The notes under the pieces are model-generated. The model had not been told where the DNA came from. It saw nothing but the letters and a program-made list of their open reading frames with translations, and made no database searches. The translations under genes and the position numbers were made by a program. From Pseudoduganella lurida (GTDB lineage Bacteria > Pseudomonadota > Gammaproteobacteria > Burkholderiales > Burkholderiaceae_D), in the NCBI RefSeq assembly GCF_007830455.1, contig NZ_VLLB01000001.1, positions 186,001-250,000 on the forward strand: a stretch of DNA of 64,000 bases, in the 5' to 3' direction. Shown one piece after another: positions 27,687-38,497 of the stretch (position 1 is its first letter; each line of letters opens with the position of its first letter).

Positions 27687-28643
27687 TCAACCCATGCCGA
27701 AGGCGCCGTGGTCGACGCTCACGGCGCGCCTGCCCAGTTCCGCGGGGATGCGCTCGACATCGTCCAGCAATCCGAGCACGAGCGCGGCCGGATTGCAGCC
27801 CAGCGAGGCCCGCAGCCCGGCATACGACGGCATCAGGCGGGCGTGGATGTCGAACACGACCGGGCCCTGCGCGCCCAGGATCACGTCGAGCTCGACATAC
27901 CCCCACAGGCCGGGCAACGCGGCTGCCACCGCCGCGGCCAGCCTGTCCAGCTCGGGTTCTTCCCCCGCCAGCCCGTTGACCATGCAGCCCAGGCAGTGGA
28001 ACTGGTTGTCATGCATGGCCACGCGCAGCGCGTTGCGGCTCAGAATGCGGACCGTGCCGGCGCGGCACAGCAGGCACAGGCTGGCCGCCCGGCCGGGGCA
28101 GAACGGCTGCAGCACTTCCTTGCCCTGGCCGTGCGCCGCCAGCCAGCCCCGCGCGCTGGCGCCATCCCGGAACAGGCGTGCGGCCGCGCTGCCGGCGCCA
28201 TCGTCCGGCTTGACCACCAGCGGCAGGTCCAGCGCCAGCGGGTCGTCCGGCGCATGGACAGGCAAGGCTGGCACGCCGGCCTGCAGCAGTGCCGCTGCGG
28301 TGCGGCGCCGGCTGGCGGTGATGTGCAGGGCCGCCGGGCTGCTCCCCAGCAGCATACGGCGCCTTCTCAGCACCAGGCGCGCCGCGGATTCCAGCAGGCC
28401 GCCGGCCGGTGGCAGCAGCGGCCAGACGGCATCGGCCGCCCGGATGCCGGCCAGCAGGCGCTGTGCGAACAGCGTGCGGCCGCCGTCCGGCGCCGGCGTG
28501 ACCACCTGCACGCCCGGCACCGCCTGCAGGTCGGCGCAGAGTGTGCTCAGCAGCGATGTGCGGAACAAGGGCGGATGCAAGGGCGTGGCGCGGGAGGTGC
28601 CCGCGCCGCTGTCGTCGAATGCAAGCACTTTCAGGACTGGCAC
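27687..28643 (-). CDS. ATP-grasp family protein of the methylotrophy cluster
   Basis: 318-aa protein with ATP-grasp features: lysine strand LPLVVKPDDGAGS, and the metal/ATP end region GYVELDVILGAQGPVVFDIHARLMPSYAGL. Such enzymes ligate a carboxylate to an amine or thiol using ATP; the substrate here is unknown. The GTG at 28643 is chosen because GGAGG lies five bases upstream; a GTG two codons earlier overlaps that signal. It is the distal gene of the adhC-gfa-xoxG-xoxJ block, 30 bp after the preceding gene. ATP-grasp proteins of this sort occur beside one-carbon genes. Confidence 0.75.
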   Translation of the reverse strand: MPVLKVLAFDDSGAGTSRATPLHPPLFRTSLLSTLCADLQAVPGVQVVTPAPDGGRTLFAQRLLAGIRAADAVWPLLPPAGGLLESAARLVLRRRRMLLGSSPAALHITASRRRTAAALLQAGVPALPVHAPDDPLALDLPLVVKPDDGAGSAAARLFRDGASARGWLAAHGQGKEVLQPFCPGRAASLCLLCRAGTVRILSRNALRVAMHDNQFHCLGCMVNGLAGEEPELDRLAAAVAAALPGLWGYVELDVILGAQGPVVFDIHARLMPSYAGLRASLGCNPAALVLGLLDDVERIPAELGRRAVSVDHGAFGMG

Positions 28644-28673
28644 GGCCACCTCCGCGAAGGTCGGCGCGGCGGC

Positions 28674-29360
28674 TCAGCGGCGGCCGTCCGCCACGCTGTC
28701 GAGGGTCAGCGTCTCGTCGAGCAGGTCGCCGCCGGCTGCGGCCAGCGCAATCGACGGCGCCGTGAGGGACGTCCTGATCCGGTAGATTCCGCCGGGCAGC
28801 CCGTCGCCGAGCACGAACTGGTAGCTCTTGTGCACGAAGCGCTGCAGGCGTTGCGGCAGCGCCGTGTCGCGGTACGGCTGGATGACGATGACGCGCCCCT
28901 GATACGACTTGCCGCCGAACGTGAAGCTCTGGGTCGACACGGTCGCGTGCGCGGCGAGGGCCAGCCGGATCTGCCTGCGGAAGTACGAGGCCGCGCCGCC
29001 TGTCATGCGGTGCATCTCGGCGATGTCCCGTTCCAGAAAGCCGAGCAGCACGGGATTGCCGTGCGGGTCGTCCAGTGCCGGACCGGGCCACTGCCGCGCG
29101 CCGGACAGGAACCGCAGCGTCACGCGCACCGGACCGGCCGGCCCGGCGCGCACGGCGTCCAGCTGGACCTGGTCGTCGAAGCTTTCCTCGGTGCTGGCCA
29201 CATGGCGGAAGGTGTACGCCAGGTGCGCCGGCGGTTTCAGGCTGGCCAGGTGGTCGGTCTCGAACAGCAGCGTTTCCGCTTCCGAGACGGGCTGGGCGCC
29301 GGCCACCATCGGCAGCGACATGCTGGCGGAAAGCAGCAGATGGCGGAGGAGCCGCAGCAC
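28674..29360 (-). CDS. Periplasmic protein of unknown function, xox cluster
   Basis: 228-aa exported protein: signal peptide LLRHLLLSASMSLPMVAGAQP, then a mostly beta-strand domain (LAYTFRHVASTEESFDDQVQLDAV, VRVTLRFLSGARQWPG, FTFGGKSYQGRVIVIQPY). GTG 29360 has AAGG upstream and sits 11 bp after xoxJ; frames further upstream overlap xoxJ. No catalytic motif is visible. Placement between xoxJ and the ATP-grasp gene suggests a role in methanol dehydrogenase maturation or methanol/lanthanide handling, but this is inference. Confidence 0.7.
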   Translation of the reverse strand: MLRLLRHLLLSASMSLPMVAGAQPVSEAETLLFETDHLASLKPPAHLAYTFRHVASTEESFDDQVQLDAVRAGPAGPVRVTLRFLSGARQWPGPALDDPHGNPVLLGFLERDIAEMHRMTGGAASYFRRQIRLALAAHATVSTQSFTFGGKSYQGRVIVIQPYRDTALPQRLQRFVHKSYQFVLGDGLPGGIYRIRTSLTAPSIALAAAGGDLLDETLTLDSVADGRR

Positions 29361-29370
29361 GCTGCCGCCT

Positions 29371-30237
29371 TCAGCGCGCCACCGTCGGCGCGGCAGGCGC
29401 TTCCAGCAGCGGCACGCCATAGTCGACGAGGATGGCGTGAATCGCATCGCGGTTCCGGTCGATCAGCCCGTCGATGCGCTCCTTCAGCGCCTGGTCGCCG
29501 AAGCGCACGGCCATGGCGATCTCGAAATCCACCTTGAGGCCAGGCTGCGGCGCCAGCGGCACGGCGACGATGCGCCCGCCGGCCGACTGCCGCGCAAAGT
29601 AGCCGCCGATCGGTCCCCAGACGAAAGCCACGTCCAGGCGCCCTTCCGCGAGATCCTTTTCCACTATCTCGCCGGGATACTGTTCCGGGTCGCCCGTCTG
29701 CGGCGAATAGGACACCATCTGCCCGATCAGGCCGTGTTCCAGCAGCCATTCCGTGACGGGTGACCCGCCAAAGACGCCGAGGCGCAGCGTGGCGCGCCGT
29801 GCCGGGTCGAGGGCCAGCAGGTCGTCCAGCCCGTGCACGCTGTCCAGCCCCTTGCCCCGCACGTAGGCCATCGTGTAGGTCGAGCGGTAGTAAGGATGCG
29901 TGGTGGCGCCCAGGTCGAAGCCGGTGGCCACGCCAGTGATCAGGTCGCACTTGAAGTGGTCGGCACCCGGCTCCTTCGCGCGCAGGGTGTTGCGGACGAA
30001 ACCCATGCGCTGCGGGTACCAGGTGTATTCGATGTCCCAGCCCAGCTGCCGGGCGAACAAGGCCGCGATGCGGTTCTCGAAGCCCGCCAGGTCGCGCCGC
30101 GAGAACGGCAGGTTGTTCGGATCCTGGCAGACGCGCAGCACGGGCCGCGTGGCCGCGGGCGCATCTGCAGCCTGCGCCGTGGTGACCAGCGCAGCGGCCA
30201 GCATAGCGACTTGCGACAGGGCCGGGATCCATCTCAT
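29371..30237 (-). CDS. xoxJ: XoxJ-like periplasmic binding protein
   Basis: 288-aa periplasmic binding-protein fold with a signal peptide (ends TAQAADA). It carries the family signature LRVCQDPNNLPFSRRDLAGFENRIAALF and the WYPQRMGFVRNTLR / CDLITGVATGFD segments seen in MxaJ/XoxJ (quinoprotein-dehydrogenase-associated) proteins. XoxJ is believed to help activate apo-XoxF. Its ATG overlaps the cytochrome stop by 4 bp, so both are made together. Confidence 0.9.
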   Translation of the reverse strand: MRWIPALSQVAMLAAALVTTAQAADAPAATRPVLRVCQDPNNLPFSRRDLAGFENRIAALFARQLGWDIEYTWYPQRMGFVRNTLRAKEPGADHFKCDLITGVATGFDLGATTHPYYRSTYTMAYVRGKGLDSVHGLDDLLALDPARRATLRLGVFGGSPVTEWLLEHGLIGQMVSYSPQTGDPEQYPGEIVEKDLAEGRLDVAFVWGPIGGYFARQSAGGRIVAVPLAPQPGLKVDFEIAMAVRFGDQALKERIDGLIDRNRDAIHAILVDYGVPLLEAPAAPTVAR

Positions 30238-30692
30238 TTGCCACTCTCCTTGCCGCTTTCCTTGTCGATTGCCTGCAGGCGGCCCGGCTTGATGGCGCCG
30301 TCCGAGCGGCCTTTCAGGTAGGCGTACAGGTTGTCGATGTTGTCCACCACCTGCTTGCTGCCATCGAAATTGGGCATGCCCTTGTCGATGCGGCCCTGCA
30401 GCACGGTTTTCCTGAATTCGTCCGGCGTCAGCACCTTCAGGCTATTCACCAGCGCGGGACCGACGGCGCCTTCCTGCTGGGCGCCGTGGCAGCGTTCGCA
30501 CGACAGCGCGCGCCAGGTGCGCCAGCCGTTCAAGGTGCGGGCATCGACATGGTCGCCACCGACCACCTGGTACGGCGTCTTGCCGCCGGTGGCATTCGGT
30601 TCCGGGACGGCCGGCGCCGCCTGCACGGGGTCCGCGAACCCGGGCACCGCCTGGCAGACGGCAAGGAGGAACAGGGCAAGGCTACGCTTCAC
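30234..30692 (-). CDS. xoxG: XoxG-like cytochrome c, electron acceptor of XoxF
   Basis: 152-aa c-type cytochrome with signal peptide (SLALFLLAVCQAVPGFA) and one haem site CERCHG; the distal Met is probably in KGMPNF. It takes electrons from reduced XoxF in the periplasm. Start GTG 30692 has AAGGAG six bases upstream; an ATG 15 bp earlier overlaps this signal. The C-terminus has a short KESGK duplication. Directly upstream of xoxJ. Confidence 0.88.
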   Translation of the reverse strand: MKRSLALFLLAVCQAVPGFADPVQAAPAVPEPNATGGKTPYQVVGGDHVDARTLNGWRTWRALSCERCHGAQQEGAVGPALVNSLKVLTPDEFRKTVLQGRIDKGMPNFDGSKQVVDNIDNLYAYLKGRSDGAIKPGRLQAIDKESGKESGK

Positions 30693-30711
30693 GTGAACTC
30701 CTTCCATGGCA

Positions 30712-31071
30712 TTACAGGGTCAGGCAGGCCTTTTCGGCTTCGGCCAGCAGCGTTTTGTACCGGCCGGCCATGTCCTTCACATTCTTCGGATCGCGGAACT
30801 CGGCGCCCCGTTCGCCCTGCAACGACTGGTAGCGCAGCGCGGCGGACATCGCCACGTAGTCCTCATACGCCAGGCCCGCACCGATGCGGTCGATCACGCA
30901 GGAGCATTTGTACAGGTACTCCTGGCGGCCACCGTGCTGGCTCATGCACTCGAGCACATACTCGACCCGGGCGGATGTCGGGAAGTCGTTGTCGCGTACG
31001 GGCGCGGCACGCGCCAAAGGCAGGTACAGCACAGCGACGGCCGCAAGCAGCGGCGGAATCCGACCCCGCAT
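30712..31071 (-). CDS. Small periplasmic protein of the xox/gfa block
   Basis: 119-aa protein with signal peptide (LLAAVAVLYLPLARA) and a helical mature part with three Cys (VLECMSQHGG, YKCSCVIDRIG). ATG overlaps the gfa stop (TGATG), showing coupling. The Cys-containing CMSQHGGxxEYLYKCSCVID pattern is seen in small proteins next to methanol dehydrogenase genes; the function is not known to me. It lies between gfa and the cytochrome c gene. Confidence 0.75.
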   Translation of the reverse strand: MRGRIPPLLAAVAVLYLPLARAAPVRDNDFPTSARVEYVLECMSQHGGRQEYLYKCSCVIDRIGAGLAYEDYVAMSAALRYQSLQGERGAEFRDPKNVKDMAGRYKTLLAEAEKACLTL

Positions 31072-31649
31072 CACGCCCCCTGGTACAGCTTGCCGGAAGC
31101 CTTGGCCGTGTGCGTGGCGATGGCGTCCATCAGGACCGGCGACAGCACGTCGTAGGGCGGCAGGCCGATCGATTCGAGATGCGCACGCACCTCGCCCATT
31201 TTCGCGGGATCGGCACCCGCCTCGATGATCGACGAGACGAAGGCGGCAAAGCCCGGCGGTGCCCAGCCGGTCTCCTTCGACAGCTCGGTGTGCACGAAAT
31301 CGAGGCCGTAGAAGGCATGCGCCGTGTTCTCGATGCGCCCGTACATGTGCACCCCGCATACCTGGCAGGCATGGCGGCGGATGGTGGCGCTGTCGTCCGT
31401 CACCTGGAGCTTCTGCTCGTTGGCGGTCACGGCCACGTTTTCACGCGACACCACGGCGATCTGCGCGAACAGCGCGCCGTCCGGCTTCCAGCATTTTGTG
31501 CAGCCGCAGGCGTGGTTGTGGGCGACCTGGCTGCCGATGCGCACGGTGACGGGATCGGTGGTGCAGTGGCAGGTCAGCGTGCCGCCGGCGAAATCGGCAT
31601 CGGCGGGTGGCGAGCCGGCATCGATGGCGGGATGGATGTGGACGGTCAT
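31071..31649 (-). CDS. gfa: S-(hydroxymethyl)glutathione synthase
   Basis: 192-aa GFA-family zinc enzyme that promotes condensation of formaldehyde with glutathione. Zinc ligands: CHC near residue 30 (LTCHCTTD), CGCTKC ([10 protein letters not shown]) and CQVCG. Start ATG 31649 has AAAGGAG upstream; an earlier in-frame ATG at 31703 would add a non-conserved leader. It works with the dehydrogenase gene 90 bp upstream to remove formaldehyde produced by XoxF. Confidence 0.92.
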   Translation of the reverse strand: MTVHIHPAIDAGSPPADADFAGGTLTCHCTTDPVTVRIGSQVAHNHACGCTKCWKPDGALFAQIAVVSRENVAVTANEQKLQVTDDSATIRRHACQVCGVHMYGRIENTAHAFYGLDFVHTELSKETGWAPPGFAAFVSSIIEAGADPAKMGEVRAHLESIGLPPYDVLSPVLMDAIATHTAKASGKLYQGA

Positions 31650-31738
31650 GGTGGCTCCTTTCGTATTGGCGTAAGCGGTTGGCATAAGCGGTTCGGAGGT
31701 CAATTCACGAGGTCAATACCGGAGGTCAATACCGGAGG

Positions 31739-32845
<1,107 letters not shown>

Positions 32846-33103
32846 CGATGCTCCCTGTCGTGAACGTTGCCGATGGAGCGCCGTGGCGCCCTCGCTGATG
32901 GCAATGGCAAGTCGCGTGCCAGCGTGCTTTTACGGCAAAACAGGCATGCGGGCGACGCCGGTTGCGCCGTATCGGACCAGGCGGCAGGAGCACTGTGCCG
33001 TTTTTGGATCGTCGCCACGCGAGCCCGGCGTGACAAAGTGTGAGACTTCCGGCGTCATCGCGCTGGCATACTGCGTTCCTGGAAAATACTTTTGGGAAAT
33101 ATC

Positions 33104-33595
33104 ATGACCACGCTGGCAATCATCGCAACGGCCTGTATCGTTCTGGTGTTCCTCTCGCTGTCTGCCGTCGCCGCAAAGCGGCCCGCGACGCGCAAGGCGG
33201 GGGGAACCATCGTCGCGAAACAGCCGCTCACGGCGAACGAGCAGCCGATGTACTTCCGGTTGACCCAGGCACTGCCCGATCATGTGGTGCTTTCCCAGGT
33301 GGCGTTTTCCGCGCTGCTCACTACCAGGGACCAGGCGACGAGGAACACGTTCAACAGGAAAGTCGCGGATTTCGTGATCTGCACGAAGGCCTTCGAAGTC
33401 GTCGCGCTGGTCGAATTGGACGATGCGAGCCACGCCGGCCGCAAGCGCCAGGACGACAGCCGGGATGCCCTGCTCACGCGCGCCGGCTATCGCGTGCTGC
33501 GCTATGCGCGCGTGCCGGATGTCGCCACCTTGCAAAAGGACGTGCTGCTTGGCGACGTGGGCGGTTCCCCGATCGGCAACGCCATCGCCGCCTGA
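33104..33595 (+). CDS. DUF2726 domain protein with N-terminal membrane anchor
   Basis: 163-aa protein: one N-terminal hydrophobic helix (TLAIIATACIVLVFLSLSAVA), then a DUF2726-like domain (FNRKVADFVICTKAFEVVALVELDDASH, then LLTRAGYRVLRY). This resembles a reduced restriction-endonuclease-like fold with the D...ELD pattern. ATG 33104 is chosen over an in-frame TTG at 33092 because of the GGGAAA sequence before it. Function unknown; often linked with topoisomerase-type DNA proteins elsewhere. Confidence 0.8.
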   Translation: MTTLAIIATACIVLVFLSLSAVAAKRPATRKAGGTIVAKQPLTANEQPMYFRLTQALPDHVVLSQVAFSALLTTRDQATRNTFNRKVADFVICTKAFEVVALVELDDASHAGRKRQDDSRDALLTRAGYRVLRYARVPDVATLQKDVLLGDVGGSPIGNAIAA

Positions 33596-33718
33596 CGGGT
33601 ACGGAACTCAACGTCGCATCTAAACGTCACATTGTTGATCGCGGAACCGGCCATGTAACGGAGGGCGCCGGGCTACACTGCGGGGCCTGTCCGCCAACCC
33701 ATCAGCGAGTCCGCCGCC

Positions 33719-35002
33719 ATGACATCCCGCCGCACGTTCACGATCGCCACCCTCCTCACTGCCGTTGCCGGCTGCGCCGCCACGGGTTCTGCACCGGACA
33801 AGGCGCGGCTCTCCATCACCGAGTTCGGCGCCGTGGCCGATGGCGCGCAGGTGAACACGGCAGCCATCCAGGCCGCCATCGACCGCGCGGCGGCCACCGG
33901 TGGCGGCACCGTGGTGATACCGACGGGCGTGTTCGTCAGCGGTGCGCTGTTCTTCAAACCGGGCGTTCACCTGCATTTCGACGGGGGCGCCGTGCTGCAA
34001 TGTTCCACGGACCTGAGCAACTTCCCGCCGCGGCGCACGCGCATCGAAGGCCATTTCGAGGAACGCTTCACGCCGGCGCTGCTCAATGCGGATGGCTGCG
34101 ACGGCTTCCGCATCACCGGCCAGGGCACGGTCGATGGCGCCGGCCGGCCGGTCTGGGAGCAGTTCTGGAAGCTGCGCAACGCGGCGCCCAATCCCGGCAA
34201 TTTCCCGAACATCGGCCTGCCCCGCGCGCGGCTGGCGCTGATCGAGAACTCGAAGAACGTCGTCATCGAGGGATTGACCTTCAAGGATTCGCAGTTCTGG
34301 AACCTGCACCTGTACAAGTGCGACGACGTGGTGGTGCGCAACAGCCGCTTCCTCGTGCCGGACGACGTGAAGCAGGCGCCCAGCACGGATGGCATCGACC
34401 TCGACAGCTGCCGCAACGTGCTGGTGGAAGGCTGCTATTTCTCCGTCACGGACGACTGCATCGCGGCCAAGGGTTCGAAGGGCCCGCGCGCCCACGAGGA
34501 CAAGGACAGCCCGCCGGTTGAACGCATCCGCGTGCGCAACTGCGAATTCAGGCGCGGCCATGGTGTCGTCACCTTGGGCAGCGAGGCCACGGTGGTGCGC
34601 GACGTGCTGGTGGAGAACTGCCGCATCACCGGCCCCGTCACCGTCGCCCGGCTGAAGCTGCGGCCGGACACGCCGCAGCACTACGAGAACATCGTCTTCC
34701 GCAACATCACGCTCGATGCGGAGGGCGGCGACCTGATCGCCGTGCTGCCGTGGAGCCAGTACGTGGACCTGAAGGGCCAGCCGCCGCCGCAGTCGGTGGT
34801 GCGCAATGTCCAGTTGATCGGCTTCAAGGGCCGCTTCGGCGGGTTCGGCACCGTGAAACCCAATCCGGGCCAGACGACCATCAGCGACATCCTGTTCCGG
34901 GACTTCGACGTGCGGCTGAACAAGGGCGAGCTGGTCACGGCGGGCGCTGCCAACCTGCGCTACGACCGGGTCAACGTCAACGGCAAGGCGGTCCGGCAGT
35001 AG
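33719..35002 (+). CDS. Glycoside hydrolase family 28 (polygalacturonase-like)
   Basis: 427-aa exported right-handed beta-helix enzyme. The signal peptide ends in a lipobox-like VAGCAAT, so it may be a lipoprotein. GH28 motifs: STDGIDLDSC (the NTD equivalent), VTDDCIAAKGS (catalytic DD), RGHGVVTLGSE (the GHG motif) and ARLKLRP (the RIK equivalent). It should hydrolyse pectic or related galacturonide glycosides in the envelope. A Gfo/Idh/MocA oxidoreductase follows 158 bp downstream, suggesting a sugar-use pair. Confidence 0.9.
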   Translation: MTSRRTFTIATLLTAVAGCAATGSAPDKARLSITEFGAVADGAQVNTAAIQAAIDRAAATGGGTVVIPTGVFVSGALFFKPGVHLHFDGGAVLQCSTDLSNFPPRRTRIEGHFEERFTPALLNADGCDGFRITGQGTVDGAGRPVWEQFWKLRNAAPNPGNFPNIGLPRARLALIENSKNVVIEGLTFKDSQFWNLHLYKCDDVVVRNSRFLVPDDVKQAPSTDGIDLDSCRNVLVEGCYFSVTDDCIAAKGSKGPRAHEDKDSPPVERIRVRNCEFRRGHGVVTLGSEATVVRDVLVENCRITGPVTVARLKLRPDTPQHYENIVFRNITLDAEGGDLIAVLPWSQYVDLKGQPPPQSVVRNVQLIGFKGRFGGFGTVKPNPGQTTISDILFRDFDVRLNKGELVTAGAANLRYDRVNVNGKAVRQ

Positions 35003-35160
35003 AACTGATCAACCCGGTGAGCGGTCCAGCCGCTTCATTAAATTGGTCTTGCCAGTCATCCACACATTCCCTACGATAAGCCTGGGTCGGTTGTCCTTTG
35101 CCGTCACCCCGTGACGGCAGCCGGGTACTTGCCCAGCCACTTACAATAACGGGAGACAAG

Positions 35161-36621
35161 ATGGAAGATCAGAAATCCGGCGAGGGCAAGATGGCCCCGG
35201 GCCGGCGCGCCATGCTCAAGGCCGCAAGCGCCGGCGTGCTGCTGGCGGGTACCACGGCCGTCGCGGCAGTACCCCGCAAGCGCTATGCGGTGGTCGGCGT
35301 CGGCTCGCGGTCGCGCATGTTTACGCGTGCGATCACGGACAAGTACAGCGACACCAACGAGATCGTGGCCGTCTGCGACACCAACTCGGGCCGCGCCGCG
35401 CTGGCCGCGAAGGTGATTGCCGCCACGGGCACCAGCCAGCCACGCGTCTACAAGGCGGCCGACTTCGACCAGATGATCAGGGAGACCAAGCCGGAATTCG
35501 TGATCGTCACCGTCATCGATGCGAAGCACGACGAGTACATCGTCCGCGCGCTGGAGCTGGGCTGCGACGTGATCACGGAAAAGCCGATGACGACGACGGC
35601 CGAGAAGGCACAGCGCATCCTCGATGCCGTCAAGCGCACCGGCCGGCACGTGCGCGTGACCTTCAACTACCGCTATTCGCCGCCCCGCACGCAGGTGAAG
35701 GATATCCTGATGAGCGGCGAGATCGGCGACGTGCTGTCGGTCGACTTCACCTGGCTGCTCAATACCGTGCACGGCGCCGACTACTTCCGCCGCTGGCACA
35801 GCAACAAGGCCAATTCGGGCGGCCTGATGATCCACAAGGCCACCCACCACTTCGACCTGGTGAACTGGTGGCTGGGCGCCCAGCCGGAACAGGTGCACGC
35901 GTTCGGCTCGCGCCAGTTCTACACGCCGGCCACCGCGCGCCGCATGGGGCTGCAGAGCCATCACGAGCGCTGCCTGACCTGTCCCGAGAAGAACAAGTGC
36001 ACGTTCTACTTCGACCTGGCGGCCGATCCCGGGCTGAAGGCGCTGTACCTCGACAACGAGAAGCTGGATGGCTACTACCGCGACCAGTGCGTGTGGCGCC
36101 CCGAGATCAATATCGAGGACACCATGAACGTGATGGTCAAGTACGACAACGGCGCCCAGCTGAAGTACGCCCTGTCGGCCTATGACGCGTGGGAGGGTTA
36201 CCACATCGCCTTCAACGGCACCAAGGGCCGGCTGGAGCACCGCATCGTCGAGAAGGTGGGCGTGGCCGGGGCCAACGAGGTGCAGAGCATGAGCGAGGGT
36301 GTCTCCACCCGCGTCATTCCCCTGCGCGGCGCGGCGCGCGACATCGAGCCCTGGACCGGCACCGGCGGCCATGGCGGCGGCGACGATGTGATGCTGAAGG
36401 AGATCTTCGGCGCCGCCCCATCGGACAAGTACAAGCGCGTGTCGGATGAACGTGCCGGCGCCTGGTCCTGCCTGGTCGGCGTGGCCGCCAACAAGTGTTT
36501 CGAGACGGGGCAGACGGTGAAGATCGCCGACCTCGTCACGGGCCTGACGCCACCGGAGCGCGCGCCGATGCCGTCGCGTACCGCCGCGGTGCCGATGCCG
36601 ATGCGGGTCAAGATGCCGTAA
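35161..36621 (+). CDS. Tat-exported Gfo/Idh/MocA-family oxidoreductase
   Basis: 486-aa protein. A twin-arginine-type leader (GRRAMLKAASAGVLLAGTTA) precedes the Rossmann motif VVGVGSRSRMF and the family EKPMTTT motif (ITEKPMTTTAEKA). The central alpha/beta domain carries GLMIHKATHHFDLVNWW with the probable catalytic His. A Cys cluster (HHERCLTCPEKNKC) is unusual and could bind metal. NAD(P)-dependent sugar oxidoreductase, possibly acting in the periplasm with tightly bound cofactor like glucose-fructose oxidoreductase. Start has GGGAG six bases upstream. Confidence 0.88.
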   Translation: MEDQKSGEGKMAPGRRAMLKAASAGVLLAGTTAVAAVPRKRYAVVGVGSRSRMFTRAITDKYSDTNEIVAVCDTNSGRAALAAKVIAATGTSQPRVYKAADFDQMIRETKPEFVIVTVIDAKHDEYIVRALELGCDVITEKPMTTTAEKAQRILDAVKRTGRHVRVTFNYRYSPPRTQVKDILMSGEIGDVLSVDFTWLLNTVHGADYFRRWHSNKANSGGLMIHKATHHFDLVNWWLGAQPEQVHAFGSRQFYTPATARRMGLQSHHERCLTCPEKNKCTFYFDLAADPGLKALYLDNEKLDGYYRDQCVWRPEINIEDTMNVMVKYDNGAQLKYALSAYDAWEGYHIAFNGTKGRLEHRIVEKVGVAGANEVQSMSEGVSTRVIPLRGAARDIEPWTGTGGHGGGDDVMLKEIFGAAPSDKYKRVSDERAGAWSCLVGVAANKCFETGQTVKIADLVTGLTPPERAPMPSRTAAVPMPMRVKMP

Positions 36622-36694
36622 GCGCTATTGTCGAGTCCGTGCCCCGGTGGCGGCGCCGGGTTTTCGCGGCCCTGACTCCGCGCCGCCTTCCAGG

Positions 36695-36922
36695 CACGCT
36701 GACACGCGCTCATCAGTGCTCGCGAAGCGGGTCTGGTGGCGGCACGCAGTGCTGAGTCCGTGTCACGGTGCCTGGCCCCATGACACGAGCTCGGCCGCAG
36801 TGGAGATGTTCCGGGCACGATCACACAAGCTCAGCATTGCTCGCGAAGCCGGTTGCCGTGGCGGCACGCAGTGCTGAGTCCGTGTCACGGTGCCTGGCCC
36901 CATGTGACACGAACTCAGCCGC
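36695..36922. repeat. Two direct 107-bp intergenic repeats
   Basis: Copy A (36695-36800) and copy B (36816-36922) are near-identical over 'ggcggcacgcagtgctgag' and 'gtgtcacggtgcctggcccc'. Each ends in a short inverted motif (gtgtcacgg ... tgacacgag). The phrase GTGTCA...TGACACGAGCTCGGCC recurs in other gaps (43.8 and 48.8 kb), so this is a dispersed repeat family. Confidence 0.85.
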
Positions 36923-36931
36923 TGTTCGGTT

Positions 36932-38497
36932 TCAGCTGTCCAGACTGCTGCCGGCGGCCTGGTCCATCGCCCGGCTGATCAGCACGGAGGCGATGCGGCG
37001 CTCGATCACTTCCGTGACTTCCAGCCGCAGGCCGTCGATGACGAGCACCTCGCCCACCTTCGGCAGTGCGCCGAAGCGTTCCAGCATGAAGCCGGCCAGC
37101 GACGTGTAGTCGTCGGTGGCGCCGCCCAGCGCATCGGAGCCCAGGATCTGCGCCAGGTGGTGCAGGTCGGCCGAGCCGTCCACCTGCCAGCGGTTCGGGC
37201 CCAGCACCAGCACGTCCGGCTGCTCGTCCTCGTCGGGGAATTCGCCGGCGATGGCTTCCAGGATGTCGATCGGCGTCACCACGCCCTGGATGGTGCCGTA
37301 TTCGTCCGCGATCAGCACCAGGGCGCCGTGCGAGCGCTTCAGCGTTTCCATCACCTGCAGCACGCCGGCCGTATCCGGCATCACGATCGGCGGGCGGACG
37401 TTGCGCATCAGGTCCGTCTCGCCGCGGGCCAGGTCGGCGACGAGGTCCTTGCCGCGCGCGACACCGACGATGTTGTCCAGCTGGCCGCGGCTGGCCGGGA
37501 AGAAGCTGTGCGGCGTGTCCAGCACCTGGGCGCGGATGGTGGCGATGTCGGCATCCAGGTCCACCCAGGAGATGTCGGAGCGGTTCGTCATGATCGAACG
37601 CACCGGCCGCTGGGACAGGCTCAGCACGCCGCTCACCATGTGCCGCTCGGCCGTCTCGAACACGGGATCGTCCTCGGCATCCACGGTTTCCGGCGACGGT
37701 TCGTCGCGCCGGGCCGCCTGCTTGTCGCCCAGCAGGCGCAGCACGGCGGCGGCGGTGCGTTCACGGAACGGCACCAGCTCGTGCTGGCGGACCAGGTTGC
37801 GGCGCGCCAGCTGGTTCAGCGCCTCGATGCCGACCGAGAAGCCGATCGCCGCATACAGATAGCCTTTCGGAATGTGGAAGCCGAAGCCCTCCGCAATGAG
37901 GCTGAGGCCGATCATCAGCAGGAAGCTCAGGCACAGCACGACGACGGTCGGGTGGGCGTTGACGAAACGGGTCAGCGGTTTCGAGGCCGTGATCATCACG
38001 GCCATCGAAATGATGACCGCCGCGATCATCACGCCCAGTTCGTCCACCATGCCGACGGCCGTGATGACGGAATCGAGCGAGAACACGGCATCGAGCACGA
38101 TGATCTGGGCCACGACGGCAAGGAAGCTGGCGTACGTGACCGGCCCGCTCTGCACGTGCGTCTGCCCTTCCACCCGCTCGTGCAGCTCGACGGTCGCCTT
38201 GAACAGCAGGAAGATGCCACCCAGGAGCAGGATCAGGTCCCGCCCGGAAAACGCCATCGGCCCCACGGAGAACAGCGGCGTGGTCAGCGTGACGATCCAT
38301 GAAATCACGCTGAGCAGGCCCAGGCGCATCAGCATCGCCAGCGCCAGGCCCACAAGCCGGGCCTTGTCGCGCTGGTGCGGCGGCACTTTCTCGGCAATGA
38401 TCGCGATGAAAATCAGGTTGTCGATGCCGAGGACGATCTCGAGCACGATCAACGTCAGCAGACCTACCCAGATATTTGGGTCGGCAATCCATTCCAT
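36932..38497 (-). CDS. TerC-family membrane protein with CBS pair and CorC/HlyC domain
   Basis: 521-aa protein. Residues 1-230 are a TerC-type domain of seven membrane helices with acidic residues in membrane segments ([41 protein letters not shown]). Two CBS domains follow ([13 protein letters not shown] and the [23 protein letters not shown] signature), then a CorC_HlyC C-terminus ([20 protein letters not shown]). Such proteins are linked to metal-ion transport or tolerance. The frame is open to 40594, but that part is antisense to the U32 gene; ATG 38497 with GAGGAG upstream is the start. Confidence 0.93.
   Translation of the reverse strand: MEWIADPNIWVGLLTLIVLEIVLGIDNLIFIAIIAEKVPPHQRDKARLVGLALAMLMRLGLLSVISWIVTLTTPLFSVGPMAFSGRDLILLLGGIFLLFKATVELHERVEGQTHVQSGPVTYASFLAVVAQIIVLDAVFSLDSVITAVGMVDELGVMIAAVIISMAVMITASKPLTRFVNAHPTVVVLCLSFLLMIGLSLIAEGFGFHIPKGYLYAAIGFSVGIEALNQLARRNLVRQHELVPFRERTAAAVLRLLGDKQAARRDEPSPETVDAEDDPVFETAERHMVSGVLSLSQRPVRSIMTNRSDISWVDLDADIATIRAQVLDTPHSFFPASRGQLDNIVGVARGKDLVADLARGETDLMRNVRPPIVMPDTAGVLQVMETLKRSHGALVLIADEYGTIQGVVTPIDILEAIAGEFPDEDEQPDVLVLGPNRWQVDGSADLHHLAQILGSDALGGATDDYTSLAGFMLERFGALPKVGEVLVIDGLRLEVTEVIERRIASVLISRAMDQAAGSSLDS

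Noticed and set aside
27654-29537. 627-aa plus-strand frame opposite the ATP-grasp/xox block
   Set aside because: Antisense shadow of three well-supported minus-strand genes.
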